In this document: positions 35,111 through 46,567 of the stretch, piece after piece
Position numbering within the stretch: position 1 is the stretch's first letter
How the letters are laid out: each line of letters begins with the position of its first letter
Assembly (NCBI RefSeq): GCF_010389155.1
Contig: NC_057768.1
Coordinates: forward strand, 7,996,501 to 8,060,500
DNA length: 64,000 nt
DNA from: Erigeron canadensis
Taxonomy: Eukaryota > Streptophyta > Magnoliopsida > Asterales > Asteraceae
Reading direction: 5' to 3'
Made by a program: the position numbers and the translations under genes
The notes under the pieces: model-generated
What the model was told of the DNA's origin: nothing
The model's database searches: none
The model's input: only the letters and a program-made list of their open reading frames with translations

Positions 35111-36283
35111 GTTAATATTTGAAAAGGCAGATAGTGGGAGAGGAAGATAGTGTTGGCTACGAATATTGCTGAAACCAGTATCACAATTCATGATATGGTT
35201 TTGGTAATTGATTGTGGCAAGGCCAAATGGGCATCGCATATGCACTTAACAATACTCCTTGCCTTCTTTCTTTTGGGATATCCAAGGTTTCTCCTAAACA
35301 AGTGAGTTTCTTTTAGTATCAATTCTAGATCGTCTGTTTGAGAAGAAATAATATATCAATTATTTACTTCCATTTTTGGTTTATCCCATCTTTCTTTCGG
35401 TACTTTGATTTTGAGAATTCTTTAAGTATAGAAGGTGTAGTTTATGTTTAATTTTTCTTTCTTACAAGGGAATCAAATCTAAAGTTAGAGAGAGGTTCTT
35501 AAGCTCTGCCTAATTATTATTGAAGTTTGCTATGCCTAGGGTTGTATATGGATCCAATAGGATCATATCAGTATCTGTCACCATCCGTGTTGGATGTTGA
35601 TTTATGTCATTCTTGGATGCGGATTGGGATAATGTAATTGGTTGACGTTGACTCATGTTTGATGAGATTTATATGAATAATGTAGTAAGAATACTGAGAG
35701 AAAAAATAAAATGTAATAAGTAGTATGTCAAAATTAATTTGACATGTAGTTAAGCATTCATGTAAATTGTAATTGGCATGGAAAGCCATACAAGACTGGA
35801 CAGTGGCTAAGCGGCATCAATTTTTTTTTTTTTTGTTATTATTGGGCATTAAGTTAAGAGGAAGAGTTGGTTGTGTTTGGAGAGTGTTACCATCAATATC
35901 CTAGATGTGTGTATGATTCTTTTGCTGATTATCGATTGCCAAAAATATTGAGAGAACACCTTTACAATCCCTTTGTCTACGAGTTAAACGTTTGAATCTT
36001 GGAAGCATTTCTGGATATTTTTTTTATACCCAAGTCTTGCAGTCACCTGAGCGGCTGAGCCCTAACGGAATGCTCACTTTATTTTTACATAGTTTTATCA
36101 TGTTTTATAGTTTATAAAGGACATTATCAAGTTCTCATTCTGTTTGCTAAAATCTTATAATTTCTGCAAATTCACAGAGTATCTTATCATTGAATATCTA
36201 TTTGATTGTAGGTTCAACATGCTATTGAATATATGAAGAGAATTGGTCCTTTGGATGAGAATGAAAATTTGGATCTATCGGGT
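35111..36283 (+). pseudogene. Captured DExH-box RNA helicase fragment
   Basis: Three exon pieces in order match the helicase C-terminal part of plant DExH1/DExH3-type (DHX36-like) RNA helicases. Piece 1 (about 35,140-35,300) is [27 protein letters not shown], then after a frameshift ALNNTPCLL and ISK-SPKQ before gtgagt. Piece 2 (about 35,850-36,000) is RGRVG-V, then [20 protein letters not shown] and PKILR. Piece 3 (36,212-36,281) is VQHAIEYMKRIGPLDENENL before gtatgt. Motif V ([10 protein letters not shown]) is intact and motif VI (QRRGRAGR) is degraded. The N-terminal ATPase half is absent. Retained introns show capture of genomic DNA, not a retrocopy. Confidence 0.82.
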
Positions 36284-36767
36284 ATGTTGGGTCATATGAG
36301 TAAATTCATACTCTTCTATCTGGGCTTTGCAATAGATTGATCAAATATAGATATTTTATTTTGGATTTGATGAGATTTATGATATCAAACAAACTATAGT
36401 TGTATACATTATTATCTAATTTTTTTTGAACTTTGATTTTGTTATCAAAATAAAATTTATTGGTATTTCTACATGTATCAGCCGAGTAACCTGTATGTCA
36501 ATGTATTTAATCTTTTAGTAGTTTCAGGATTGGCAACTTCGTGGAAAACGAAACTGCCGCAAGGGTTATGCTAAACAACTAACATTTAGGCAGTCAGCAA
36601 TCAAAAGATTTGCGGATTGTTATGCCTTAGCTTGGTTGTTAATGTTTACTAGACTTCTTATTCAACTCTATTAATGTACTCAGCTATATATATATATATC
36701 TTTTGTTTGCAGAATGTTAATCAAAAGACCCGGGTTTTCTCGGGTCAAACCCGGGTTGATTAGCTAG

Positions 36768-38252
36768 TATATGTATAATTGCAATAACATGATTTTCAAT
36801 CATAATATTATTAAGGGATTAATCACGCTCATATGTACACAGTTGCTCATTATATTTTTTTATTGATTAGGTTTACTCAGAAACTTTTTTTTATGCACGG
36901 TTGACTCATATTACCGGTAATCACCCTTTTTAATGACGTGGCAACCACGTGGACTTTTAATTAAGCTGGTTTTCTCTCATACTAAAATTTTCAAAATTGT
37001 TTCTTTCTCTAAAAAGAAAACCCATAAATTTTAATAAAAAAAACCCAAAAGATTGTCAACCAAATGAGATAAATTTCTAAATCAAACATTTTCTACTTAT
37101 GTATATAATTGTTGGAATTTTTTTTATTAAATTTTTTGAGTTTTCTTTTTAAAGAGAGAAGCAGTTTTGGAGATTTGAGTATGAGAAAGAACCAGTTTTG
37201 AAGAATTTGGTCAATCATGTATAAATTTTAAGAGTTTGTTGGTAATACAAATTAATTAAAAAAGTTCAATGGCCAACCATATACAAAAGGAAAAGTACAA
37301 TAGTCATTCATAGATTAAACCTGTCGTTGTGAATCTATGTCAGATTTATTTACCGACTATAACCGGTAAACCGGTCAACTATGGGTTAACCGTGTACAAA
37401 AAAAAAAGTTTGTAGGCAAACCTTATCAATAAAAAAGTATAATGGGCAACCGTGTACAAATAGGAAAATACGTTAATCTTCCCGTGATTAATCCCTATTA
37501 TTAATCACTCTGGATGACTGGATTATAAAACAAATAGTATACTTTTAAATCGTAAACATAAATATGGTTTCAGCCCGGAACACGTAGCTTTAACAGCATG
37601 TCTATTGTTGAGCGAAAGGAAGCTCATATTATGATATTCCTATCTTTATTTTTCTTAACGCATTCTTAAATTGAAGCAATCCAGACAATGCATGCAACTG
37701 TGTTGAGACTTGAGAGATATCTTTGGAAAAGTTAGGATGATAATTAATATATAGCATGAATGAAAAATGCAGGGTGGTATAAGATGTCATCGCTGAGCCC
37801 ACGATCATCATTATTCCCGCCTTGCATATTTTCCCTCGTTACTTCTTTATCTATGAAGTTGTTGTAATTTTTTTTTATTGTTTAATTAAGAATAAAAAAG
37901 ATTTTGCTTTTTATGTTATCTAGATTTATATATAGAGGTTAGTTTTTGTAAAACAACTATTTAGGTCAAACAAAATAGAATATGATCTTGCCCATTAGAT
38001 TATCATCAATATGAATAAAACTAATACACGAAAGAGCACAAGTAGATACAAAACCGATGCATGAAAAGTCACATAATATACATTCGTTTCGATCCATGGT
38101 CTAAGGTATTTTGTAATTTATTCAAAGAAGAATAAACAAATACAATCTATGAAAGTACTACGAATGAAAAGGAAAAACCATATATAATCAATTGACACAT
38201 TATACCGGTATTATATAAACACTGTACTTGTACGAGTATAATTATATAAAGA
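36768..38252. other. AT-rich intergenic DNA, no gene recognised
   Basis: Between the two Helitron groups. Repeated aaccgtgtacaaa phrases around 37,390 and 37,450 suggest old repeat decay. No ORF with family resemblance. Confidence 0.4.
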
Positions 38253-38669
38253 CTAGTGTTATACCCGCGCGATGCAGCGGGGAATAAGAAAAAAAAGCTG
38301 GTGGTTTGATGGTGGTTTGTGGGGCGGCGGCGATGAAAAAGAAAAAAAAATAAGCCGGCGGCAGTGGATGGTTGTTTGATGGTGGTTTTTGGGGCGGTGG
38401 TGGATGGTGCTTATGGGGGATAGCGTACATAGAAGGTGGATTGCGGCGGTGGATGGTGGTATTTGGGGCGGTGGTGGATGGTGTTTATGGGGGGAGAAAA
38501 TCAAAGAAGGGGGGAGGGAGAGAAAATCAAAAATCGGATGAACGTATGTGTGTGTAATGAGCGTGATAGAGAAAAAATAAGGTAGTGTAAATTAAGAGGG
38601 CATAAAAGACATTTTAAAGGTAGAGGTGTTAAAAAGGGGTGGGTAGTTTGCTTATTAATGGAGTATAGA
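38253..38669 (-). mobile_element. Short non-autonomous Helitron (417 bp)
   Basis: On the minus strand it starts A|TCTATACTCCATTAATAAGC and ends with the hairpin ccgctgcatcgcgcggg and tataacaCTAG|T. The interior contains a two-copy repeat of ggggcggtggtggatggtg on the plus strand. It sits only 26 bp from the 3' end of the 12.6-kb Helitron, in the same orientation, and shares its hairpin. Confidence 0.8.
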
Positions 38670-38699
38670 TTACTAAACTCCATATATTATCTTTACTAG

Positions 38700-39646
38700 C
38701 ATGGTACCCGCGCGTTGCAGCGGATACGATGGTACAGGTGGTCCGTGTGTCTTGGTGTGTCTTATAAGTTTCTGTATGTGTAGCTACTTCATTGAGAAAA
38801 CCATCGAGACAATGTATAGCTACATACCAAGCCATGAACACATGAGCGATATGAGATGATGACTATAATTGTAAACCATGCGCTTGTAATAAGTTCTAAA
38901 AATTACCATGATACGTTGACAACAAACAAAAGGAATATGAAATTACCATGATATGTCGCCAACAAACAAAACGAAGTAAATAATCACATAAGACGGTGTA
39001 ATTACCAACGTTGTGTTGTTAATAAAAAGAAACTGTTTTGATAACGTAAACACATGACAAAGAAAAATTGCAGAAAAAAAATACTTGTTTCTTAGATAAC
39101 AGATCCTCAAGTGGTCCAATTATATCGTCTAAAGAAAAGGTTTGGTTGGCTGCTGAAGCAAAGGAGGGCTAGAAACATCAACGACGTTGGCATTGTTCAT
39201 CTCTACAAAGTGAAGGAAACATAGTAACCTGAAAATAAGCAGGTGGATGGAACTATTACAGACGTAGTTCACAAAATAAAACCGACATATAACCTCTTAC
39301 TGTCACAGTATATATAAACTGACGCACATTTGAGATGAAATGCACAACTGGCATATAACCTGTACAGTCGTAGTACATTACCCAAAAACCCGATCCATTC
39401 ACTTCGAAACATGAAAAGAATAACAGTAGCAACCATTACGTATGCAAACAGTATGCACTACAATTTCCGTAAGAATGAAAGATGAAGCTAACCTGAACAA
39501 AATGATCCTGAAGTGGTAGATGCGCCAAGTGAAGGACATAAAACCTTGGATTTCGAAAAATGAAAAAGTAAACATTAAATTAAGATTAGAAAACTGTACT
39601 GTATATATAAATTACTTGGTATATAAATCCACGCACCTTACATGAG
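38700..39646. other. 3' non-coding region of the 12.6-kb Helitron
   Basis: AT-rich, no ORF of note, between the Rep-helicase stop codon and the terminal hairpin. A short local duplication (aattaccatgatat/acgt-g-caacaaacaaaa) occurs near 38,905-38,970. Confidence 0.5.
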
Positions 39647-42600
39647 CTATGCATCATGTAGAACTTCTCTATACACCACATTTGAGGTGTATACGCCGGG
39701 TTGAGGGAAAAGTTGGGTAGGTTTAACCAACATCTTCACCCTTTCACGTGATATCCCTCTAGATAGTGCCACGTAAAGCTGGCCGTGTGAGAATACCGAT
39801 TCAGGTAGATAGACACCAACGTGTGGCAACGTTTGGCCTTGGGCTTTGTTTATTGTCATCGCAAAGCTAAGTCGTACCGGAAACTGTTTTCTTTTCAACT
39901 TAAAGGGATACATATCATTGTCTGAGGGACATAGGGGTATTCTCGGCAAAAAAACTCTTTTCCCGGCGTTCGGGCCAACGGCTATTTCCGCATCGATGAC
40001 ATTTCGTTGAAAACCTTTGCATATCAACCGTGTGCCGTTACAGAGTCCGTTGGATGGGTCGATGTTACGTAATAGTATAATCGGGCACCCAACTTTGAGA
40101 CGTAGACGATGAGGGGGCAAACCAGCAATATTAAGAGAATTTAAGAATTCAACCGGATAGTAGCTGTTAACGTCGTCTTCCGCCTCATCAAAGCTGTAAT
40201 ATATTTGCTCCTGGCCAATAAATCTATCAATCAGCTCCTCATTTATCTCCTCGACATTTTCATTTTTAGTTGACAGTATTGCCCTGAAAATTATGTACTC
40301 CGAAGAATTCCCATTCACTTCCATGGAGGGGAATATGGAACTTATTAAATCCTCTTTCGATCCTGATTCGGCATTGTATGGGATGGTCATATCATCAGGT
40401 ATGCGAATAAAGTTGCCGTCAATCACATCTTCTTCTCCGTCACCGACTCTTAAAAGGAAATCCGAAAACCATGGATCTGTCCTTGCTCTCATATTTATAG
40501 TTAAACGAATCTTTTTAGTCACGGACCAAAGTGGCGACATACGAAGGCTCGAGTCGACAATCTGCGCACGGGTCCCTTTCTTGATTACTGGAAACACCTG
40601 TCTGAAATCACCGCCCATAACCATAATTTTTCCTCCAAATGGCTGCCTTATGCCTATGATATCCTGCATTGTTCGATCTAGTGCCTCAACCGCTTGTCTC
40701 TTTGCCATCGAGGCTTCATCCCATATGATTAGCTTTGCAGTACGAAGTAGGTGAGCGGTACCACTTTGTTTACTGATGTTGCAAAGAGAGTTATTATTCA
40801 GGGTTAGGGGAATCTTAAATCTCGAGTGAGCTGTTCACCCACCGGGCATATTATTTGCGGCTGCTCCAGACGAAGCAGTGGCTATGGCAATATGTCCACG
40901 GGAACGAACCTCAGCAAGTAGAGCATTATACAAAAAGGTTTTCCCTGTTCCACCGGGGCCATCTATGAAGAACACTCCTGGAATATTACAAACAACGTGC
41001 CTCATTATGGAGTCGTATGTGAACCTCTGATCAGGGTTTAGTTCATGCTTGGCGCGCAGATGATTGTCTTTGATGGCTATGGAACTTTCTTCGTGTAACT
41101 CACGAAAACCCCCTGATTCGGCATAATTGGTGGTCATATGAGGAAGGTCAAAATCATGCAGACTCTTACCCATAGATTGAAGAAATACTGAGACATCTCT
41201 AAGAACCATATTTAGAACTTGATCACTATTTCTAAAACGACTTATATAGTCTTCCGCAAGTGAATCATAATGGTCATCCCACAACTTTCGGACATCCCCC
41301 GAGTTACAAAATATCAATATAGTGGCAAACAGTCTTCTCAATGAGTGTGGGAACTGAAACACGGTAGCCTCTGTAAGGCATTGTGATAAAGAGTCATAAT
41401 TCTCAATCAAACCTCTTTCAAGTGCTGACATTCGAAACGTTGTGTATGTAACACCGTTGGCTTTGTAAAGATCATCAAAGCTCTGAGGTCCTGGCACATG
41501 CATTAAAAGCACCCGTAGGTAGTATCGTTCACCTTCTGCTGGGTTAGCTGAGACAACCCGCCCCCTTGTTGAATGGTTTCCACCGCGAGGCTTCCATCGA
41601 CATTTGTCTGCAACCCACGTGAAGTGTTTTGGGATATCTTTGTATAAATGTTGTCTTACAGGCTCGAACTCTCTATTGAGATCAAAAAATGTAGTCAACA
41701 TTGATCTTCTATTTCGCCCCCTCTCCATAACAGCTGTTAGTCGTTCACTCTCCCTAAATCGAACGTAGTGCTGAAGTGGAAGATGGAGTTGCAATGACAT
41801 GACACTCGGGTGGATTTTAGACCGTGGAAAGCTATATATACGCCACATTGCCTCGAGAGCCGACACATATCATGCGTCTTGAAACCGTTTAATCTCATTA
41901 ATCACGACTTCTTCTTCTCCATCAGGATCAATATGAACAGATTGTTTGTCGTGACCCTTGTAGATGTATTTGAACACATACTTCACAGATTTTATGCTCG
42001 AGCAAATCTCTATATTCATGTGACAATTGAACATCATCAACAACGTCGGGTTGTACGGTACGACCCATCTGTTATCAATATCGTGTTTCCCTTTCTTCAC
42101 TTTGATACCGTTTCTTCTCCTCCGATACAATGGATATGAGTCATCTCCCTGCACAGTGTGTTCATTAAACTGTCGAGGATAATGAAAACGACATGCTTTT
42201 GGTTCTCCCTGCATGCACGGGGATTTGTCATTTAAAGGACCACATGGTCCGTGAATCATGTGTTGAACAACCCGTTCATGCAGTTCGGGATACCTTGAGG
42301 GGTCGGGGATTTCAGCACAAACTAACTTGTCGTATTGGTCTGGAGAGGTAATCTTGTGTGTTGGTTTCATTATCAAAAGAAAATGTGCGTAAGGCAAACC
42401 ACGTTTCTGAAACTCAATGACATAAACATAAGCACCTACCTCACCGAGAACATGCTTCTTGAGCAGCTGTTTTTTCAGATCCTCGAGTTTCGCCCGAAAG
42501 GCTCTTGCAACCAAACCTGGGCGATCTTGTGCAGTTTGTCCGGGTAAGAGTTTTTCAGTGATTTCCGGCCAATTTAGGTTGCAAGTGAACGTAAGGAATA

Positions 42601-45424
42601 TGTCAGGCTTACCGTCATCTTGTACCAACGACATGACATCTAAAAAGCGTCGACGCATATCACGCGAACCCCCGATGAAAGACGCAGGGAGCACAATTCT
42701 TCTTCCAACTCTATTTGAATTAACTTCACCAGCGTTGACACAATCCACTATACCTTGATAGAAGTCAGCCCTTATCGTGTCCTGGTTATGTTCATAAAAC
42801 TGTAAACGTGACATTTCAATCTTTATGTATATGTTTACAGAAAACTGTTGGAGCAACCTTCCACCCAACAAAATTACGTTCTCAGTGGGGCGAATCTGGA
42901 ACTTGTAGCAGTAATATTCGCGCATTGATACTGTTTTCTTACTGTTACCTGTCCTCGCGTTTGATCCTGTGACAATGGTAAGGTGTAAATTACTCCAGTA
43001 GAATGAAATAATAAATATTTAAGTTAATGTTATATTACCTTCCGCATCTTCATCTTCTCCAAAGTTATCTTCGCCGTTAACAATGTCATCCATGGAAAAA
43101 CCAGTTTTTGGTATCCTGTTGTGCCATCCAGATTCACCGTTCGGGAAAAACAAAGGATAAGACAGTGGATCGTAACAACCAAAATAAGGTTGAATCCGTT
43201 GGCAACGTTCAGACCTTCCTTAAACAACAATGCTTCTCTTGTATGCAGTGATTTCATCATTTCCTTCAACCCATATACCAACAACCTGTGTGCTATCAAA
43301 ATCATTTATCATTTAAGTCATTTAATGTATAATTAAAATGCACATAAACTTGTAAATCGACAGAAATATAATGTTGTATTTAGTACCTCTGATGTAGTAG
43401 GGCGGTTGTACACCCTTTGGTCAAGTTCAACCGATGCATTCAAAGTAACCCTGTAGTTGTCTAGGGGTCCTAATTGCGCCATGTTGCGAAAGGTTCTTGC
43501 GTAAGGATTTGCAGCAAGGGCACGTGTCAAGATACGAAGGATGTTTCTATCAAGATTCGACCACTGTGCTCTGAGAGCAAACTCATTTTCTTCATCATAA
43601 AAATACATCTGTAAATACCTGGGTTGTCCATCCCTCGGCACCAACTGATCAATAGTGTGATATATTCCCCCGTTAACACGAAAGGTATATACTCCAGCAG
43701 TCTTATTTGCCAGCGTTTTATCCAACTTGACACCCATTGACGTGAATGAGAAATTTGTATTGTAGGAACGTATGTGTTGCCTGAACGTCTTCCCTAATTC
43801 GGTCTGATCCGTGAAGAGATTGTAGAGTTCAGTTGGGACATTTGTCGGCGCCAACCGTGTCTTCCCCCCCATACAACAAAAAGATGGAAATTCAAACTGA
43901 AACCTCAATGCTCCACAATGGCGACATGGGGCCTGTTCTTTCAACAAACGTGGCTTTGTAGAGACACCTCTGTAAACAAAGTCGTAAGGATCCTGTTCGA
44001 CCTCGTCGTATAAGGTGGACGAATTTAGATCAGACTGCGTATGCCTCCCTGCTAAATTTTCATAAGAAGTGTAGTTTTGAAAAAAAGCGCAATATTTTGG
44101 GTCAAAGACATTGCTTATATAGATGATGTAAATTAGAGAATAACCTCTCGATGATTTGCCGATAAATGTTGTTGTTCCTGCGATGACCGTTGATGATTGA
44201 GTGAGGACATGTTCAAATGTAGGCTGTAGATTGGCAATCTCACTTTGAACTTCTACAATAACATGCAAAAGTGGAAGGAACAATTATTAATAACTATTGT
44301 AATTGTTGAAACAGACAACAATAAGTCGAGGCATTTTAGATGCAAGTCAACATTTATTAAAAAAGACATAACAGTTTGAACGTAAAAGTTTGATATACAA
44401 ATGATGTAAGATACAGAATAAACCTCTCGATGATTCGTCGATAAATGTTGATGACGCTGTGATGATTGGTGAAGATTCAGTGAGCACTGATTCAAATAAA
44501 GGTAGGAGATTGCCATTGTCACATTGAACGCCTATAATAAGAGGGAAAACATGGTTAGCTGGTTATTAATAACTATATTAGAACTCAAAAGGAATCGAAA
44601 GATACATGATGGATACCTTGGAAGCGATGTTGTGTCACATCAGAAGAAAGGTTTGACGATCCATCTAGAAAGGTAACACTGGAAGATATGTTGTTGTACA
44701 TCGGGTCATTGTTATAAGACGATGATGGATTTGAACTACGATTGGGTAAATCTCGTAAAGGGAGCCTTTGAAATGGTTGTGTATTCAGATGAGTGATCGT
44801 AGATGCGGTAGACGGAATTGTGGGAGGAATGTTATGGGTAATGACTTGGGGGATAGGAGCAGATGATTTTTTTTTCTCCTTCTGACGTGCGTAATAGGCT
44901 TTATTGTATTGTCTTTTTCTTTCTCGAGCAGCATTATTAGTGGTGTGTGTAATAATGGGGGTGGTCTGGTCGTTAACATGTGGTTGATGAAGCTGCTGTT
45001 TAGCCCCAGATATATTTTCTTTGTTACCAAAAGGTGTGATCCCTTGACATGTCGGCTGGGTTGAAGTCAACATCATCGTTGGCGTTGCAGTAGTATAATC
45101 TGATGAAGTATGGTTGCCACGATTTTGCAACTCAGCTAAGGGTACCCTCTGTTGGGGAGGAGTATACATTTGACTCATACCAGCTCTACCAGAAGGAGTA
45201 ATATTCAGTAGTACGGGATTGCTAGCATTTTCACTTGAAGTTTTCCTTGCCTTTTGTCGTGCATAATAGTCTTTGTTGTATTGTCTTTTTTTAGCTACAT
45301 TAACATAATTTAGTATTAGAATAAATTAAAGTAGGGATGATTAGCAGCAGCGGGTACAACACACATATAGCCTCATCGAGGATCTGTACATACCTTTAAG
45401 CATTTCCGTGTTAGTTCCTTTCAT
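39647..45424 (-). pseudogene. Helitron Rep-helicase, seven exons, three nonsense codons
   Basis: Exons by frame and GT-AG signals: 45,424-45,394; 45,294-44,617; 44,531-44,424; 44,252-44,145; 44,051-43,387; 43,285-43,039; 42,966-39,647. Phases agree at every junction and sum to 1,719 codons. The N-terminus has two basic KRQYNK-x-YYARQK motifs. A zinc-finger-like CRHCGALRFQFEFPSFCC lies in exon 5, and GCYDPLSYPLFFPNGESGWH opens the Helitron-like N domain. The Rep part has FLTFTCNLNWPEI, a damaged HUH motif (LPYAHF for LPHAHI) and the two-tyrosine motif KYVFKYIYKG. The PIF1-type helicase has Walker A GPGGTGKTF, Walker B IIWDEASM, GGDFRQVFPV, TINKAQGQTL and ALSRGISRERVKM. Breaks: TAA at 43,222-43,220, TGA at 41,872-41,870, TGA at 40,837-40,835. 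There are no frameshifts. Intact proteins nick and transfer one strand for rolling-circle transposition. Confidence 0.88.
44145..44531 (-). repeat. Tandem exon duplication in the Rep-helicase gene
   Basis: Exons 3 (44,531-44,424) and 4 (44,252-44,145) are both exactly 108 nt, both start and end in phase 1, and encode related 36-codon units (ending TFIDESSRG and TFIGKSSRG). The flanking introns also match (ttattaataa upstream; ttattct-ta-tttacatcat downstream), so exon plus intron, period about 279 bp, was duplicated. Confidence 0.88.
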
Positions 45425-45968
45425 TTGTTGAGCATTTAAAGTTGACCCTTGTACCTACGACGTGATAACAGATGTTAAAAAATATGGAATTTGTAGTTTT
45501 TAAAATTATGTCTGAACGATATCTTAAATATTTATTGAATTATACACAAAAAAAGAACAGGTCCGGCTAGCAATCCAGAATTGAAAGAAAATATGTCATT
45601 CGTTGAGACTATCTGGTACAATGTCAATCCTACTCAACTCGAACAAAGATTAGATTATTACCATGCTCCATAGTTGTCCAAGGGTGAAATATCTTCAACG
45701 GATATATTCTATTAGGCGGTCAACGGTATAGTTAATTAGAAAAGTGAAGTTCTATCTAAATGTTATGTCGATGACCATGGATGTGATTTTGTAGTGCCAT
45801 GGAAGACCATGACTTTGTCGAATTTTAAATTGGACCAAATATCTAACATAAGATGGAAATTAAAATAAGCAAATGAAGAAAATTATTGATATAAATAAAG
45901 TTCAAACATGAAAGCAAACATATGAAACTAAATCAGATAATTTAAAGTTTTTGTCCTCTTAAACCCAT
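45425..45968. other. Spacer upstream of the Rep-helicase gene
   Basis: About 540 bp between the Rep-helicase start and the small accessory exon. It should hold the Rep-helicase promoter, but no clear TATA box was picked out. Confidence 0.4.
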
Positions 45969-46463
45969 TTATTGACTATAAAAAGGTGCGTATTCCTCTC
46001 CAGGGTCGGTTTCGTAACCTTCAGCCCAGCTTGGAATTTGTTGTGTCGGACGTTCGTACTCCTCCACGGGTTCGATTTCATATAAGGCAGCCCAGACCTC
46101 CTCATCTGTCTGAAGTGCGGGTTCATCCACAGGGTCAGTTTCGTGACCTTCAGGACAACCCGGAAGCTGCTGTGACAGACGTGTCTTTTTCGCTGGAGAC
46201 GGGTTTGCCAGTGGATTAATCTGTGCAGCATTAGGTTTTCCATCATCCAGCACGTGGGTATCCCCAATTAGGTGGCCTTCTTGGAATAGTTGATCATACA
46301 ACAGATTAAGCTCTTCATCAGTAGGATCGTCAAACAGGGGGCTAGTGAGAGTCGGGGGTTCTGACCGTGGTGCAGGAGGTATAAAGACAGATGCATGATT
46401 TGGAACAGTAGGGCATGAATGGACTGCTGGTTTTATTGCAAATGGATTTCCACAATTGATGGT
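45969..46463 (-). CDS. Accessory acidic ORF or terminal exon C in the Helitron
   Basis: From a 3' splice-like site (cacttctcag, 46,464-46,473) one frame is open for 165 codons to TAA at 45,969. It begins TINCGNPFAIKPAV, has a Pro-rich middle (VFIPPAPRSEPPTLTSPLF), and then two related acidic units, PGCPEGHETDPVDEPA and PSWAEGYETDPGEEYA, about 40 residues apart. I do not recognise a family. Because its acceptor is in phase 0 and gene A exon 1 (47,503-47,181) ends in phase 0, it could be an alternative last exon of gene A. Equally it may be part of a separate captured gene. Confidence 0.4.
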   Translation of the reverse strand, partial: TINCGNPFAIKPAVHSCPTVPNHASVFIPPAPRSEPPTLTSPLFDDPTDEELNLLYDQLFQEGHLIGDTHVLDDGKPNAAQINPLANPSPAKKTRLSQQLPGCPEGHETDPVDEPALQTDEEVWAALYEIEPVEEYERPTQQIPSWAEGYETDPGEEYAPFYSQ

Positions 46464-46567
46464 CTGAGAAGTGACAAACGTAATATTAAAAACAATAATA
46501 TATTTTGGTGTGGAAGAGAGAATTATTATGTGAGTTGTTTGTCTTCAGCCTTGATTTTATATAGTCA

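Larger units (their letters stand above)
29425..36767 (+). mobile_element. Helitron with nested CACTA and captured DExH helicase fragment
   Basis: The 5' end is A|TCTCTCTTCCTAATAAAAC. The 3' end is the hairpin region gacccgggttttctcgggtc and aaacccgggttgattagCTAG|T. Without the 4.84-kb CACTA insertion it is about 2.5 kb. It carries exon pieces of a DExH RNA helicase on the same strand (35,111-36,283), as Helitrons that capture genes often do. No Rep-helicase lies inside. Both ends look typical, but joining them as one element rests on orientation and on the absence of other ends between them. Confidence 0.6.

Noticed and set aside
38242..38557. Overlapping Pro/His-rich and Gly/Trp-rich ORFs
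   Set aside because: They arise from ggtggtggatgg-type repeats inside the 417-bp Helitron and have no coding signature.
40293..40754. Plus-strand open frame of 153 codons
   Set aside because: It is the antisense of the PIF1-like helicase exon on the minus strand and shows no family resemblance.
41810..42139. Plus-strand open frame of 109 codons
   Set aside because: Antisense shadow of the Helitron Rep domain.
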